Shown here piece by piece: positions 42,056 to 49,397 of a DNA stretch of 64,000 bases. The stretch lies in contig NZ_CP064356.1 of assembly GCF_018141545.1 (NCBI RefSeq), positions 1,178,001 to 1,242,000 of the forward strand, read 5' to 3'. Both the position numbers and the translations under genes were made by a program. This DNA comes from Miltoncostaea oceani (lineage in GTDB: Bacteria > Actinomycetota > Thermoleophilia > Miltoncostaeales > Miltoncostaeaceae). A model generated the notes under the pieces. That model made no database searches. It saw only the letters and a program-made list of their open reading frames with translations, and was not told where the DNA came from. Numbering within the stretch: position 1 is the stretch's first letter; every line of letters starts with the position of its first letter.

Positions 42056-43234
42056 CTCCAGCAGGCGACGGGCGACGACCGCGATGACCGTGGCGAGCAG
42101 CACCATCCCGGCCGCGCCCGCCATCGCGGCGTGCGTCGAGAACGCATCGACCGTCGCGCCGCCCACCGCCGCCCCCGCGGCGAGCCCCGTCGTCACGCCC
42201 GTGCTGACCCACGTGTACGACTCCGTCAACGTCCCCTCGCGGGCGAGGTCGGACACCATCGAGTAGAGGGTCGCGAACGCCGGGGCGATGCACGACCCCG
42301 CGACGAACAGCGCCGGCGCCAGCAGCAGCGGCCGTGGGGCGACCGCCACCAGCACGTCCGCGGCCGCCGTCGCCGCCAGGAGCACCACCAGCCGCCCCCG
42401 CGGGTCGGACGGGGCGCGGCTCCGCGCCGTCGCGACGCCCCCCACCAGGCTCCCCGCCGCCCACGCCGCGAGCAGCGGGCCGACGAGGGCCGGGGATCCG
42501 TGCTCGTCGGCGTGGGCCGTCGTCGCCACCTCGATCGCCCCGAACGACGCGCCCATGCACACCGACGACGCGACGAGGGTCAGCAGGGCGGGGCTGCCGA
42601 GGGCCCCCGTCAGGGTCCGCACCGCCGCCGACGCCGGCCGCCAGTCGCGGGAGGACGGGGCCGTCGTGAACAGCAGCGTCCCACCGACCAGCAGGGCGGC
42701 CGCGGCGAGGAGGGCCACCGACGGCGACGCCACCCCCGCGAGTACGCCGACCAGCAGGAGGGGCCCCGCGATGAACGTGAGCTCCACACCCGCGGCCTCG
42801 ATGGCGAACACCGCGTGCCGCCGGTCGGGGGGCACGAGCTCCGGCCACAGGGCGCGCATCGCGCCGCTCAACGGCGGGTGCGCCATCCCGGCGAGCGCCG
42901 CCAGCACCACGAACACGGCGACGTGCGTGTCGTCGGGGACCAGCGCCGCCGCCGTCAGCGGCAGGGCGCAGAGGACCGCGCACGGCAGCAGCACCGCCCG
43001 CTGGCCGTGGCGGTCGACGAGGCGCCCCACCACGGGGCCGAGCAGGGCCAGGCCGACGGCGAAGGCGCCGGCGGCGGCGCCGCCCTCCGCGTAGCCCCCG
43101 CCCGTCTCGCGCACCCGCAGGATCAGCAGCAGGCCGATCGCCGTGTACGGCAGGCGCCCGAGCAGCGACGCCGACAGCGTCCGGCCGACCTGCGGGATGC
43201 CGAGGAGGGAGCGCAGCGAGGTCTCGGCGGCCAT
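42032..43234 (-). CDS. major facilitator superfamily transporter
   Basis: A 400-residue, about 12-helix MFS protein. The loop 2-3 motif GRLVDRHGQRAVL matches motif A, the loop between helices 6 and 7 is short (APSSRDWRPASAA), and the second half repeats the fold (LLAAWAAGSLVGGVATARSR). It looks like a drug/metabolite exporter of the Bcr/YcaD-like groups. The substrate is not predictable. It is divergent from the unknown gene at 43297. Confidence 0.85.
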   Translation of the reverse strand: MAAETSLRSLLGIPQVGRTLSASLLGRLPYTAIGLLLILRVRETGGGYAEGGAAAGAFAVGLALLGPVVGRLVDRHGQRAVLLPCAVLCALPLTAAALVPDDTHVAVFVVLAALAGMAHPPLSGAMRALWPELVPPDRRHAVFAIEAAGVELTFIAGPLLLVGVLAGVASPSVALLAAAALLVGGTLLFTTAPSSRDWRPASAAVRTLTGALGSPALLTLVASSVCMGASFGAIEVATTAHADEHGSPALVGPLLAAWAAGSLVGGVATARSRAPSDPRGRLVVLLAATAAADVLVAVAPRPLLLAPALFVAGSCIAPAFATLYSMVSDLAREGTLTESYTWVSTGVTTGLAAGAAVGGATVDAFSTHAAMAGAAGMVLLATVIAVVARRLLEPPGAAPA

Positions 43235-43284
43235 CAGGCCAGGCTCTCACAGCCGCCGCGCGCCGGCCGTCCGGGATCCGGCGC

Positions 43285-43290
43285 TACGAT
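43285..43290 (+). promoter_or_regulatory. -10 element TACGAT, gene at 43297
   Basis: TACGAT 6 nt before the ATG. Confidence 0.4.
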
Positions 43291-43296
43291 CGCCAC

Positions 43297-44187
43297 ATGA
43301 CCAGCAGCGGGTCGGCCGCCGCGGGCGGGGCGGGCTACGGACAGCACATGACACCGGGTGACCTCACCGTCCTGCTGCGCCTCGCCGGGGTCCCCGACGC
43401 CCACCACGCCGAGGCCCTCCGACGCGACCCCGGCCTCGTCGACCGGACGCTCGCCTCCGACGCCGCCGCCCACCACCTGCTGCGGCACGGCGCCGACGAC
43501 CCCGAGCGCGAGCCGCTCCTCCGGGCCTCGCCGTTCCTGACGTTCGCGGTCGCCGTCGAGCGGGTCGCCGAGGAGCTGCGCGGCGCGACGTACGTGCAGG
43601 AGTGGGTCGGCCCGCGTCAGCGCATCCCGCTGCTCGGCGCCGACGACCTCCGCGAGCTGCTCGCCGACGGCCGGCGGCGCGTGTTCCTCGCGACGCTCCT
43701 CACCTCCTACACGCGCGTCGCGAGCGGCAGCGTGTGGCGCGAGACGCCGCGGGGGTGGCGCCGCCAGCGCTACAGCGAGCTCGACCCGATGGAGCTGGCG
43801 TCCACGCTCGACGCGCTGCCCGAGGCCCGCCACCCCATGGTCCACCGCCGCCTCGGCGACCTGTCGCTGTTCCTCGCCGGCGTCTTCCCCGACCACACCG
43901 CGTCCCGGGCGTTCCGGCCGATCGACCTCCAGCGCCTCGGACGCGCCGCCGAGGTCGGCGGCACGTCCGGCGAGACGCTGGGGGAGGCCCTCGAGAGCCG
44001 GGGAGGCGTGGGCCTGCTCGATCAGCTCGGGGCGCGCTGGTACCGGCTCGCGGCGCGCGCGCAGGCCCCGGCGACGCCGCTGCTCGAGGCGATCGCCGAC
44101 CGGTTCGTGCAGGCCCGGCGGGCGCTGAACGTGCTCGCCGACCGCCACCTGTTCGCCGTCGCACGGGGCTGGTTCCCCGCGCCCTGA
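43297..44187 (+). CDS. conserved-looking soluble protein of unknown function
   Basis: A 296-residue alpha-helical protein without signal peptide or membrane helix. The first 17 residues are low-complexity (MTSSGSAAAGGAGYGQH), so the ATG at 43348 (MTPGDLTVLLRLAGVPDAHH) may be the true start. Regions that look conserved are RASPFLTFAVAVERVAEELR, VFLATLLTSYTRVASGSVWR, MVHRRLGDLSLFLAGVFPDH and LLDQLGARWYRLAARA. I do not recognise the family. Its 3' end overlaps the convergent PAP2 gene by 166 nt. Confidence 0.65.
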   Translation: MTSSGSAAAGGAGYGQHMTPGDLTVLLRLAGVPDAHHAEALRRDPGLVDRTLASDAAAHHLLRHGADDPEREPLLRASPFLTFAVAVERVAEELRGATYVQEWVGPRQRIPLLGADDLRELLADGRRRVFLATLLTSYTRVASGSVWRETPRGWRRQRYSELDPMELASTLDALPEARHPMVHRRLGDLSLFLAGVFPDHTASRAFRPIDLQRLGRAAEVGGTSGETLGEALESRGGVGLLDQLGARWYRLAARAQAPATPLLEAIADRFVQARRALNVLADRHLFAVARGWFPAP

Positions 44188-45005
44188 GCGAGGGCGACGC
44201 CGGCGAGGCCCGCCGCCCCGCCGAGCGCCGGCAGCGCCACGCGACCCCAGTCGCCACGGCTCGTGACCGGCGCCGGGCGGCGCAGGCGCACCGGGTGCGC
44301 GTGCAGCCAGGCGGCGGCCCCGACGCCGACGGCCATCACCAGGCCACCGGCCGCGGCGTCCACCACGAAGTGGTTCGCCGTCGCGACGATCGTGAGGAAC
44401 ACGACCACGGGGTACGCCAGGGCGAGGGATCCGAGCACCCGGTTGCGCGACAGGGCGAGCACGCCGCCGCCGATCAGCGCCGCGTAGCCGAAGTGCATCG
44501 AGGGGACGGCGGCGTACGGGTTGAACAGCCCCGACAGCGGACCGCCGTGCAGGTCGATCCCGCTGACGGTGCGCAGGGTGTCGTCGAGGCCCGGCAGCGA
44601 CGCGAGGCGCGGCGGCGCGACGGGGACCGCCACGAAGATCGTCAGGGCGATCGCGTTCGCGGCCAGGAAGCCGTCGCGGAGCACCCGGTACGCGGGGCGG
44701 CGCCGGCGGTACACCCACACGAAGAACGCCGCCGTCACCGGCAGGTGGGCGAGCAGGTAGAACTGGTTCATCGCCGGGACCAGGCCGTCGTGGCTCCGCG
44801 CCCACGCCTGGATCGCCGGCTCCCAGAACACGCCCGCGGCGCGCTCGGCGTCGACGATGGCGGCGGTGTTGCGCAGGGCGTCCTCGGCGTCGCCGATCAC
44901 CACGGCGCGCGACGCCTGGTAGGCGAGCAGCGCCATGGCGAAGACCGTGAGCTCGGCGACCCATCCCGTGGGTCGCGTCAGTCGTGCGGATCGTGTGCGG
45001 TTCAT
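44022..45005 (-). CDS. PAP2-superfamily membrane phosphatase/phosphotransferase
   Basis: A 327-residue protein of the PAP2_3 (inositolphosphotransferase/AUR1-like) type. The catalytic motifs are PSMHFGYA with His171 and ANHFVVDAAAG with His212 and Asp216; the first Lys/Arg motif is not evident, as in this subgroup. Five or six helices surround them. It probably acts on an isoprenoid or phospholipid phosphate at the membrane surface. About 55 C-terminal residues are antisense to the convergent gene and look unstructured. AGAAAGG precedes the ATG, and a TAGCGT hexamer stands at 45036-45041. Confidence 0.8.
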   Translation of the reverse strand: MNRTRSARLTRPTGWVAELTVFAMALLAYQASRAVVIGDAEDALRNTAAIVDAERAAGVFWEPAIQAWARSHDGLVPAMNQFYLLAHLPVTAAFFVWVYRRRRPAYRVLRDGFLAANAIALTIFVAVPVAPPRLASLPGLDDTLRTVSGIDLHGGPLSGLFNPYAAVPSMHFGYAALIGGGVLALSRNRVLGSLALAYPVVVFLTIVATANHFVVDAAAGGLVMAVGVGAAAWLHAHPVRLRRPAPVTSRGDWGRVALPALGGAAGLAGVALAQGAGNQPRATANRWRSASTFSARRACTNRSAIASSSGVAGACARAASRYQRAPS

Positions 45006-45035
45006 CGTCGAGCCTTTCTCCGTGCCGTCAACGCC

Positions 45036-45041
45036 ACGCTA
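45036..45041 (-). promoter_or_regulatory. -10 element TAGCGT, PAP2 gene
   Basis: TAGCGT on the minus strand, 30 nt before the ATG at 45005, which leaves room for the AGAAAGG ribosome site. Confidence 0.4.
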
Positions 45042-45145
45042 CGTCGGCTCCCGACGCGGCGAGTCGGTGAAGCCCCTAGTCCGGTCCCTGGTCCGCACCC
45101 GGGCCCCGTCGCGTGCTCGGGGGGGTGTGGCCGGTGACGGGGCCG

Positions 45146-45267
45146 ACGCTATGGCGGATCCGTCGCCACGCCATCCACCGTCACTCCGAACCGCCTCCGA
45201 CCGCGGGATGGTCCGCGGCGCGCGGCACCCATCCCGTGGGCCACCCCGCGTCATCCCCGGGGATGAC
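45146..45267 (-). promoter_or_regulatory. conserved promoter/activator module, copy A
   Basis: Listed on the plus strand: ACGCTA at 45146 (minus-strand -10 TAGCGT), GCCATC at 45170 (minus-strand GATGGC at -35, 18-bp spacer), GGGATGG at 45205, CATCCC at 45230 and GTCATCCCCGGGGATGAC at 45250, which extends to a 24-bp perfect palindrome at 45247-45270. All five offsets equal those of copy B at 57250. The promoter points toward the PAP2 gene, whose start is 141 bp away. Confidence 0.65.
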
Positions 45268-45321
45268 GCGGCCGCCGGGCCGGGGTCCCGCGCCGATGTC
45301 CGGGGGGAGGTCACGAACGCC

Positions 45322-45352
45322 ACGCTAGGACTTCGACCGAACTCGAAGTCAA
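45322..45352 (-). promoter_or_regulatory. MerR-type promoter with 19-bp spacer
   Basis: On the minus strand, TTGACT (-35), 19 bp, TAGCGT (-10). The spacer region holds an inverted repeat GACTTCGA/TCGAAGTC (45329-45336 and 45343-45350, 6-nt centre). An overlong spacer with a central dyad is the signature of MerR-family activation. No MerR gene is in the window. Confidence 0.5.
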
Positions 45353-45527
45353 GCCCCCGTGGCGCGTGCGTGACCACCTCGGTCCGAGACGCCCCGGCCC
45401 CCGGGCCCGGGGGGTCACTAGGCGGGGCGGACCCGGACGGGGTACTCTCGCGCGGCTTTCACGAATCCGTCACATCTCGGACGGCGCCCGCACACGCGGC
45501 GCCGCCCGGCGAACCCCGAGGACCCGC

Positions 45528-46397
45528 ATGCGCAGAGCCCGTCGCCTCATCGCCGCCCTCGCCCTCGTGGCCGTCGCGTCCGTCGCCCTCGCCGCCTGTG
45601 GCGACGACGACGACACCTCGGCCGCCTCGACCGCCGCGACGACCGCGACCGCCTGTGAGCGGAGCGATCTCGACCTGGTCGCGGACGACACGCTGACGAT
45701 CGGCACCGACTCCCCCGCGTTCCCCCCGTACTTCGTCGATGACGACCCGACCAACGGCGAGGGCTTCGAGAGCGCCGTCGCCTACGCCATCGCCGCCGGG
45801 CTCGGGTTCGCGCCCGACGAGGTCACGTGGGCGGTCGTCCCGTTCAACTCGTCGTATGCGCCCGGTCCGAAGGACTTCGACTTCGACATCAACCAGATCT
45901 CGATCACCCCCGAGCGGGCCGGTCAGGTCGACTTCTCCGAGCCGTACTACACGACCCCCCAGGCCGTCCTCGTCGCGGCGGGCTCCGACTACGCGGGCGC
46001 GACCAGCGTCGCCGAGCTGAAGGACGCGAAGATCGGCGTGCAGGTCGGCACCACCAGCCTCGACGCGGTCACGAGCGTCATCGGCCCTTCCTCCGAGCCG
46101 CAGGTCTTCAACGACTCGAACGACACGGTGCGGGCGCTGAAGAACGGCCAGGTCGACGCGATCGTCACCGACCTGCCCACCGCGATCTACCTGCGCGACG
46201 TCGAGATCGAGGGCTCCGAGGTCGTCGGCCAGTTCAGCGCCCCCGGCGGCGACGACTGGGGCGTCGTGCTCGCGAAGGACTCCGCCCTCACCCCCTGCGT
46301 CTCCTCGGCGGTCTCGGCCCTGCGCGAATCGGGTGAGCTCGCCGCCATCACCGAGCAGTGGATCGGCGCCGAGGCGCCGGAGCTGGACCTGGAGTAG
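45528..46397 (+). CDS. ABC amino-acid transporter, substrate-binding lipoprotein
   Basis: A 289-residue family-3 solute-binding protein. The lipoprotein signal ends VASVALAAC with Cys24, followed by an acidic DDDD and Ser/Thr/Ala linker. The mature domain has DTLTIGTDSPAFPPYFVDDD, FDFDINQISITPERAGQVDF and IGVQVGTTSLDAVTS, typical of polar amino-acid binders. It is the first gene of an operon with permease and ATPase; the gap to the permease is 24 bp. The ligand is likely a polar amino acid, not further resolved. Confidence 0.92.
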   Translation: MRRARRLIAALALVAVASVALAACGDDDDTSAASTAATTATACERSDLDLVADDTLTIGTDSPAFPPYFVDDDPTNGEGFESAVAYAIAAGLGFAPDEVTWAVVPFNSSYAPGPKDFDFDINQISITPERAGQVDFSEPYYTTPQAVLVAAGSDYAGATSVAELKDAKIGVQVGTTSLDAVTSVIGPSSEPQVFNDSNDTVRALKNGQVDAIVTDLPTAIYLRDVEIEGSEVVGQFSAPGGDDWGVVLAKDSALTPCVSSAVSALRESGELAAITEQWIGAEAPELDLE

Positions 46398-46421
46398 GCG
46401 GTCGCCGCCCCGCACGACGGC

Positions 46422-47267
46422 GTGACCACCGCATCCGCACGCCGGGTCGCCCGTGAGGCGGCCCGGCGGCGGCGTGCCCGCCGCGGCACGGTCGTCGCGG
46501 CGGTCTCCACCGTCGTCGTCCTCGGCGGGCTGGCGCTGCTGCTGGTCAACGCCCCCGGCTGGGACGACGTCCGCGAGACGTTCTTCTCGTGGGACGTCTT
46601 CCGGGAGTCGTTCCCCGACGTGCTGCGGGGCTTCTGGCTCGACGTGAAGCTCTTCGTGGTCGTCGAGGTCATCGTCCTCGTCGCCGCCCTCGGGGTCGCC
46701 CTCGTCCGCGTGACGGGCGCGCCGGCCCTGTTCCCCGTCCGGCTGCTGGCGACGGTCTACACCGACGTCCTGCGCGGCGTCCCGGTGATCCTGGTCGTCT
46801 ACCTCGTCGGGTTCGGCATCCCGGCCCTCGGGGTGCGGGGGTGGTTCGCCGACCCCGTCGTGCTCGGCGGCTTCGGCCTTGCCCTCTGCTACACCGCCTA
46901 CGTCGCGGAGGTCTACCGCGCCGGCCTCGACTCGGTCCACCCGAGTCAGAGGTCGGCGGCGCTCGCCGTGGGACTGACGGAGCGCCAGGCGATGCGCTTC
47001 GTGATCGTGCCCCAGGCGGTGCGGCGCGTCGTCCCGCCCCTCCTCAACGACTTCATCTCGCTGCAGAAGGACGTGGCCCTGGTCTCGATCCTCGGGCCGC
47101 AGGAGGCGTTCCGCGTCGCCCAGATCAACGCCGCGTCGGACTTCAACTACACGCCGTTCCTCGCGGCGGCGCTGCTCTACCTCGCGGTGACCGTGCCGCT
47201 CGCCCGCATCGTCGACCACCAGCAGGCGCGCGCCCGGCGTCGGCAGGGGCACACGGTGACGCCGTGA
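46422..47267 (+). CDS. ABC amino-acid transporter, permease
   Basis: A 281-residue HisM/GlnP-type permease. After a basic N-terminus and first helix it has the FWLDVKLFVVVEVIVLVAAL segment, VYTDVLRGVPVILVVYLVGF, and the EAA coupling loop RSAALAVGLTERQAMRFVIV. The GTG start is at 46422. The stop overlaps the ATPase start as GTGA. It works as a homodimer with the neighbouring ATPase and lipoprotein. Confidence 0.92.
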   Translation: MTTASARRVAREAARRRRARRGTVVAAVSTVVVLGGLALLLVNAPGWDDVRETFFSWDVFRESFPDVLRGFWLDVKLFVVVEVIVLVAALGVALVRVTGAPALFPVRLLATVYTDVLRGVPVILVVYLVGFGIPALGVRGWFADPVVLGGFGLALCYTAYVAEVYRAGLDSVHPSQRSAALAVGLTERQAMRFVIVPQAVRRVVPPLLNDFISLQKDVALVSILGPQEAFRVAQINAASDFNYTPFLAAALLYLAVTVPLARIVDHQQARARRRQGHTVTP

Positions 47268-48013
47268 AGCCGCCGGTGATCGAGGTGCGCGGCGTGACCA
47301 AGGCGTACGGCGAGCGGCAGGTGCTCCGGGGCATCGACATGGAGGTCGGGGAGCACCGGGCGACGGCCCTGATCGGTGCGTCCGGGTCGGGCAAGTCGAC
47401 GCTGCTGCGGTGCATCGACCTGCTGGAGGAGATCGACGACGGCGACATCCTGCTCGACGGCGAGGTGATCACCGACCCCGCGTGCGCGGTCGTCGGCGTC
47501 CGGCGCCGCCTCGGCCTCGTCTTCCAGGCGTTCAACCTGTTCCCGCACCTGTCGGTCATCGAGAACGTCGTCCTGGCGCCGGTGCGCGCCGGCGGCGTCG
47601 ACCGGGCCGAGGCGCGGGAGCGGGGACGCGACCTGCTCGCGCGGTTCGGCCTCGCGGGACGCGAGGACGACTACCCCGACCGCCTCTCCGGCGGCCAGCA
47701 GCAGCGCGTCGCGATCGTCCGGGCCCTCGCGACCCGGCCGCGGGCCCTGCTGCTCGACGAGGTCACGAGCGCCCTCGACCCGGAGCTCGTCGGGGAGGTG
47801 CTCGAGCTGATCCGCGGCCTGAAGGCGGAGGGCATGACGATGGTGATCGCCACCCACGAGATGGCGTTCGCGCGGGACGTCGCCGACGAGGTCTGCTTCC
47901 TGCACGAGGGCCGCGTCGTCGAGCGGGGCGACCCGGCGCGGATCTTCACCGCCCCCGAGCGCCCCGAGACCCAGCAGTTCCTGCGCCGGGTCCTCGCGTC
48001 CGGCCGCCTCTAG
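47264..48013 (+). CDS. ABC amino-acid transporter, ATP-binding protein
   Basis: A 249-residue GlnQ/HisP-type ATPase. Walker A is GASGSGKST near residues 38-46, Q loop VFQAFNLFPHLSV, signature LSGGQQQRV, Walker B ALLLDEVTSALDP and H loop ATHEMAFA. The Q loop FNLFPH is typical of polar amino-acid importers. It completes the operon. Confidence 0.95.
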   Translation: MKPPVIEVRGVTKAYGERQVLRGIDMEVGEHRATALIGASGSGKSTLLRCIDLLEEIDDGDILLDGEVITDPACAVVGVRRRLGLVFQAFNLFPHLSVIENVVLAPVRAGGVDRAEARERGRDLLARFGLAGREDDYPDRLSGGQQQRVAIVRALATRPRALLLDEVTSALDPELVGEVLELIRGLKAEGMTMVIATHEMAFARDVADEVCFLHEGRVVERGDPARIFTAPERPETQQFLRRVLASGRL

Positions 48014-48019
48014 GCCCCG

Positions 48020-48538
48020 CTACACGACCGGGCCGCGGCGCTCGAGCAGCAGCACGTCGCGCCACCGGCCGTCGCGCTTCGCCAGCCGCTCGCGCGTGCC
48101 GACGACGCGGAACCCGCACGCCTCCAGCATCTTCAGGCTCGCGGTGTTGTCGGGGAAGACGATCGCCTCCATCGTCCAGATGCCGGCCCGGTCCGCCTGC
48201 GCGGTGAGGGCGTCCATCAGCGCCTCGCCGACGCCCATCCCACGGGCCTCCGCCGCGATGTAGAGCGAGCACTCGACCCGGCCCCGGTAGACGGCGCGGT
48301 CGGAGACGCGGGCGACGGCCGCCCAGCCCATGATGCGCCCGTCGATCCGCGCGACGGGCCGGGGCGCCGGGAGGTGCGCCGCGTCCCACCGCCCCCAGGG
48401 CGGCACCTCGGTCTCGAAGGTCGCCCCGCCGGTCGCGATCCCCTCGGCGTAGATCTCGGCGACCCGCGGCCAGTCGGCGCGCCGCATGGCCACGATCTCG
48501 ACGTCCCGCTCCGCCGCGCCCTCCATGGCGCCCATCAT
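48020..48538 (-). CDS. GNAT acetyltransferase, phosphinothricin-acetyltransferase-like
   Basis: A 172-residue N-acetyltransferase of the Pat group: MRRADWPRVAEIYAEGIATG, GGATFETEVPPW, VECSLYIAAEARGMGVGEAL (motif A with the acetyl-CoA loop) and AIVFPDNTASLKMLEACGFR (motif B). Relatives acetylate phosphinothricin, methionine sulfoximine or other amino acids. Three in-frame ATGs (48538, 48535, 48526) compete; no clear ribosome site decides. It converges on the ABC operon 6 bp away. Confidence 0.85.
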   Translation of the reverse strand: MMGAMEGAAERDVEIVAMRRADWPRVAEIYAEGIATGGATFETEVPPWGRWDAAHLPAPRPVARIDGRIMGWAAVARVSDRAVYRGRVECSLYIAAEARGMGVGEALMDALTAQADRAGIWTMEAIVFPDNTASLKMLEACGFRVVGTRERLAKRDGRWRDVLLLERRGPVV

Positions 48539-48570
48539 GGCCGGTCCGCCGGCCGCGGGCCCGGTCGGGC

Positions 48571-49311
48571 CTAGGCGACGATCTCGACCGGGGTGCCGGG
48601 CCGCACCAGGTTGTAGAGGCGCGTGACGGCGGCGTTGTCGATGCGGATGCACCCGTTGCTGACCGCCTGCCCCAGCAGGTGCGACGCGGAGGTGCCGTGG
48701 ATCGCGACGAGGCCGTTGCCGCCCATGAACGTCTGCAGCACCGAGCTGTAGGCGGTCAGGGTGAGGATGTACGGGCCGAGGTACGACCGCTGGGACGCCG
48801 ACGAGGGCACGGGGTCCTGGATCGCGAAGAGGCCGGTCGGCGTGGGGGTCGCGTCGTTCCCGACGGCGGCCCGGTACGAGGCCACCTTCCGGCCGCCGCG
48901 CAGCAGCTCGACCTTCCGCCCGCTCACCGACACGCGCAGGCGCAGGGAGGTGGTGGAGAGCTTCACCGCGTCGACGGGGACGAAGCCGCTGGAGCGGTTC
49001 GGCCGCTCCGGCAGCCGCACCCGCACCCAGCCCTTGCCGGTGGCGTCCTCGGTCACGGCGCTCAGCACCAGCAGGCGCTGCGGCCGCCGCCAGAAGGCGG
49101 TGACCCGGTCGACGCGCGCGACGGCGCGCGACGACAGGCCGGGCGCGGAGCGGGCCGTGACACCGCGTGTCAGTGACGCCGTCCACGCCGACGCGTCGGT
49201 CGGGGGACCCGGCGCGGGCGGCCCCGCGGCGGCCGGGGCACCGGTCGCCGCGGCGGCGGACGCCAGCAGCACGATTGCGGAAACGGGCAGGAACGATCGG
49301 CGAGTGGGCAT
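48571..49311 (-). CDS. YkuD-family L,D-transpeptidase, exported
   Basis: A 246-residue exported enzyme. The signal peptide is RRSFLPVSAIVLLASAAAAT, with a twin-Arg that may be fortuitous. Residues 50-125 resemble an SH3-like module (VTARSAPGLSSRAVARVD). The YkuD domain ends with VAIHGTSASHLLGQAVSNGC (His205, Cys221) and IRIDNA, the complete catalytic set. It would form 3-3 cross-links or anchor proteins to peptidoglycan. The ATG at 49311 was chosen to begin at the signal peptide; the open frame extends 30 codons upstream. Confidence 0.88.
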   Translation of the reverse strand: MPTRRSFLPVSAIVLLASAAAATGAPAAAGPPAPGPPTDASAWTASLTRGVTARSAPGLSSRAVARVDRVTAFWRRPQRLLVLSAVTEDATGKGWVRVRLPERPNRSSGFVPVDAVKLSTTSLRLRVSVSGRKVELLRGGRKVASYRAAVGNDATPTPTGLFAIQDPVPSSASQRSYLGPYILTLTAYSSVLQTFMGGNGLVAIHGTSASHLLGQAVSNGCIRIDNAAVTRLYNLVRPGTPVEIVA

Positions 49312-49397
49312 CGCGGCATGAGACACGTCCGCCCGCGCCAACGCAAGCCGGATTGACAGTTCCCTCACACCGGGGGTGCCCGTACCTCCCAGAACGT

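Larger units (their letters stand above)
45006..45527. other. 522-bp intergenic region with several promoter-like elements
   Basis: No gene was found on either strand. It holds three TAGCGT hexamers on the minus strand (45036-45041, 45146-45151, 45322-45327), the conserved activator module, a MerR-type promoter and, at 45443-45448, a TACTCT hexamer that may serve the transporter operon on the plus strand. Minus-strand reading from the middle hexamer gives no recognisable protein. Confidence 0.5.

Noticed and set aside
44957-44977. Inverted repeat GCGACCCA/TGGGTCGC with a 5-nt centre
   Set aside because: It is within the N-terminal coding region of the PAP2 gene and could arise from codon bias; no regulatory context.
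45039-45377. A 112-codon open frame covering the intergenic control region
   Set aside because: Arg/Ser/Pro-rich translation, no ribosome site, and it runs through the MerR-type promoter and the conserved module.
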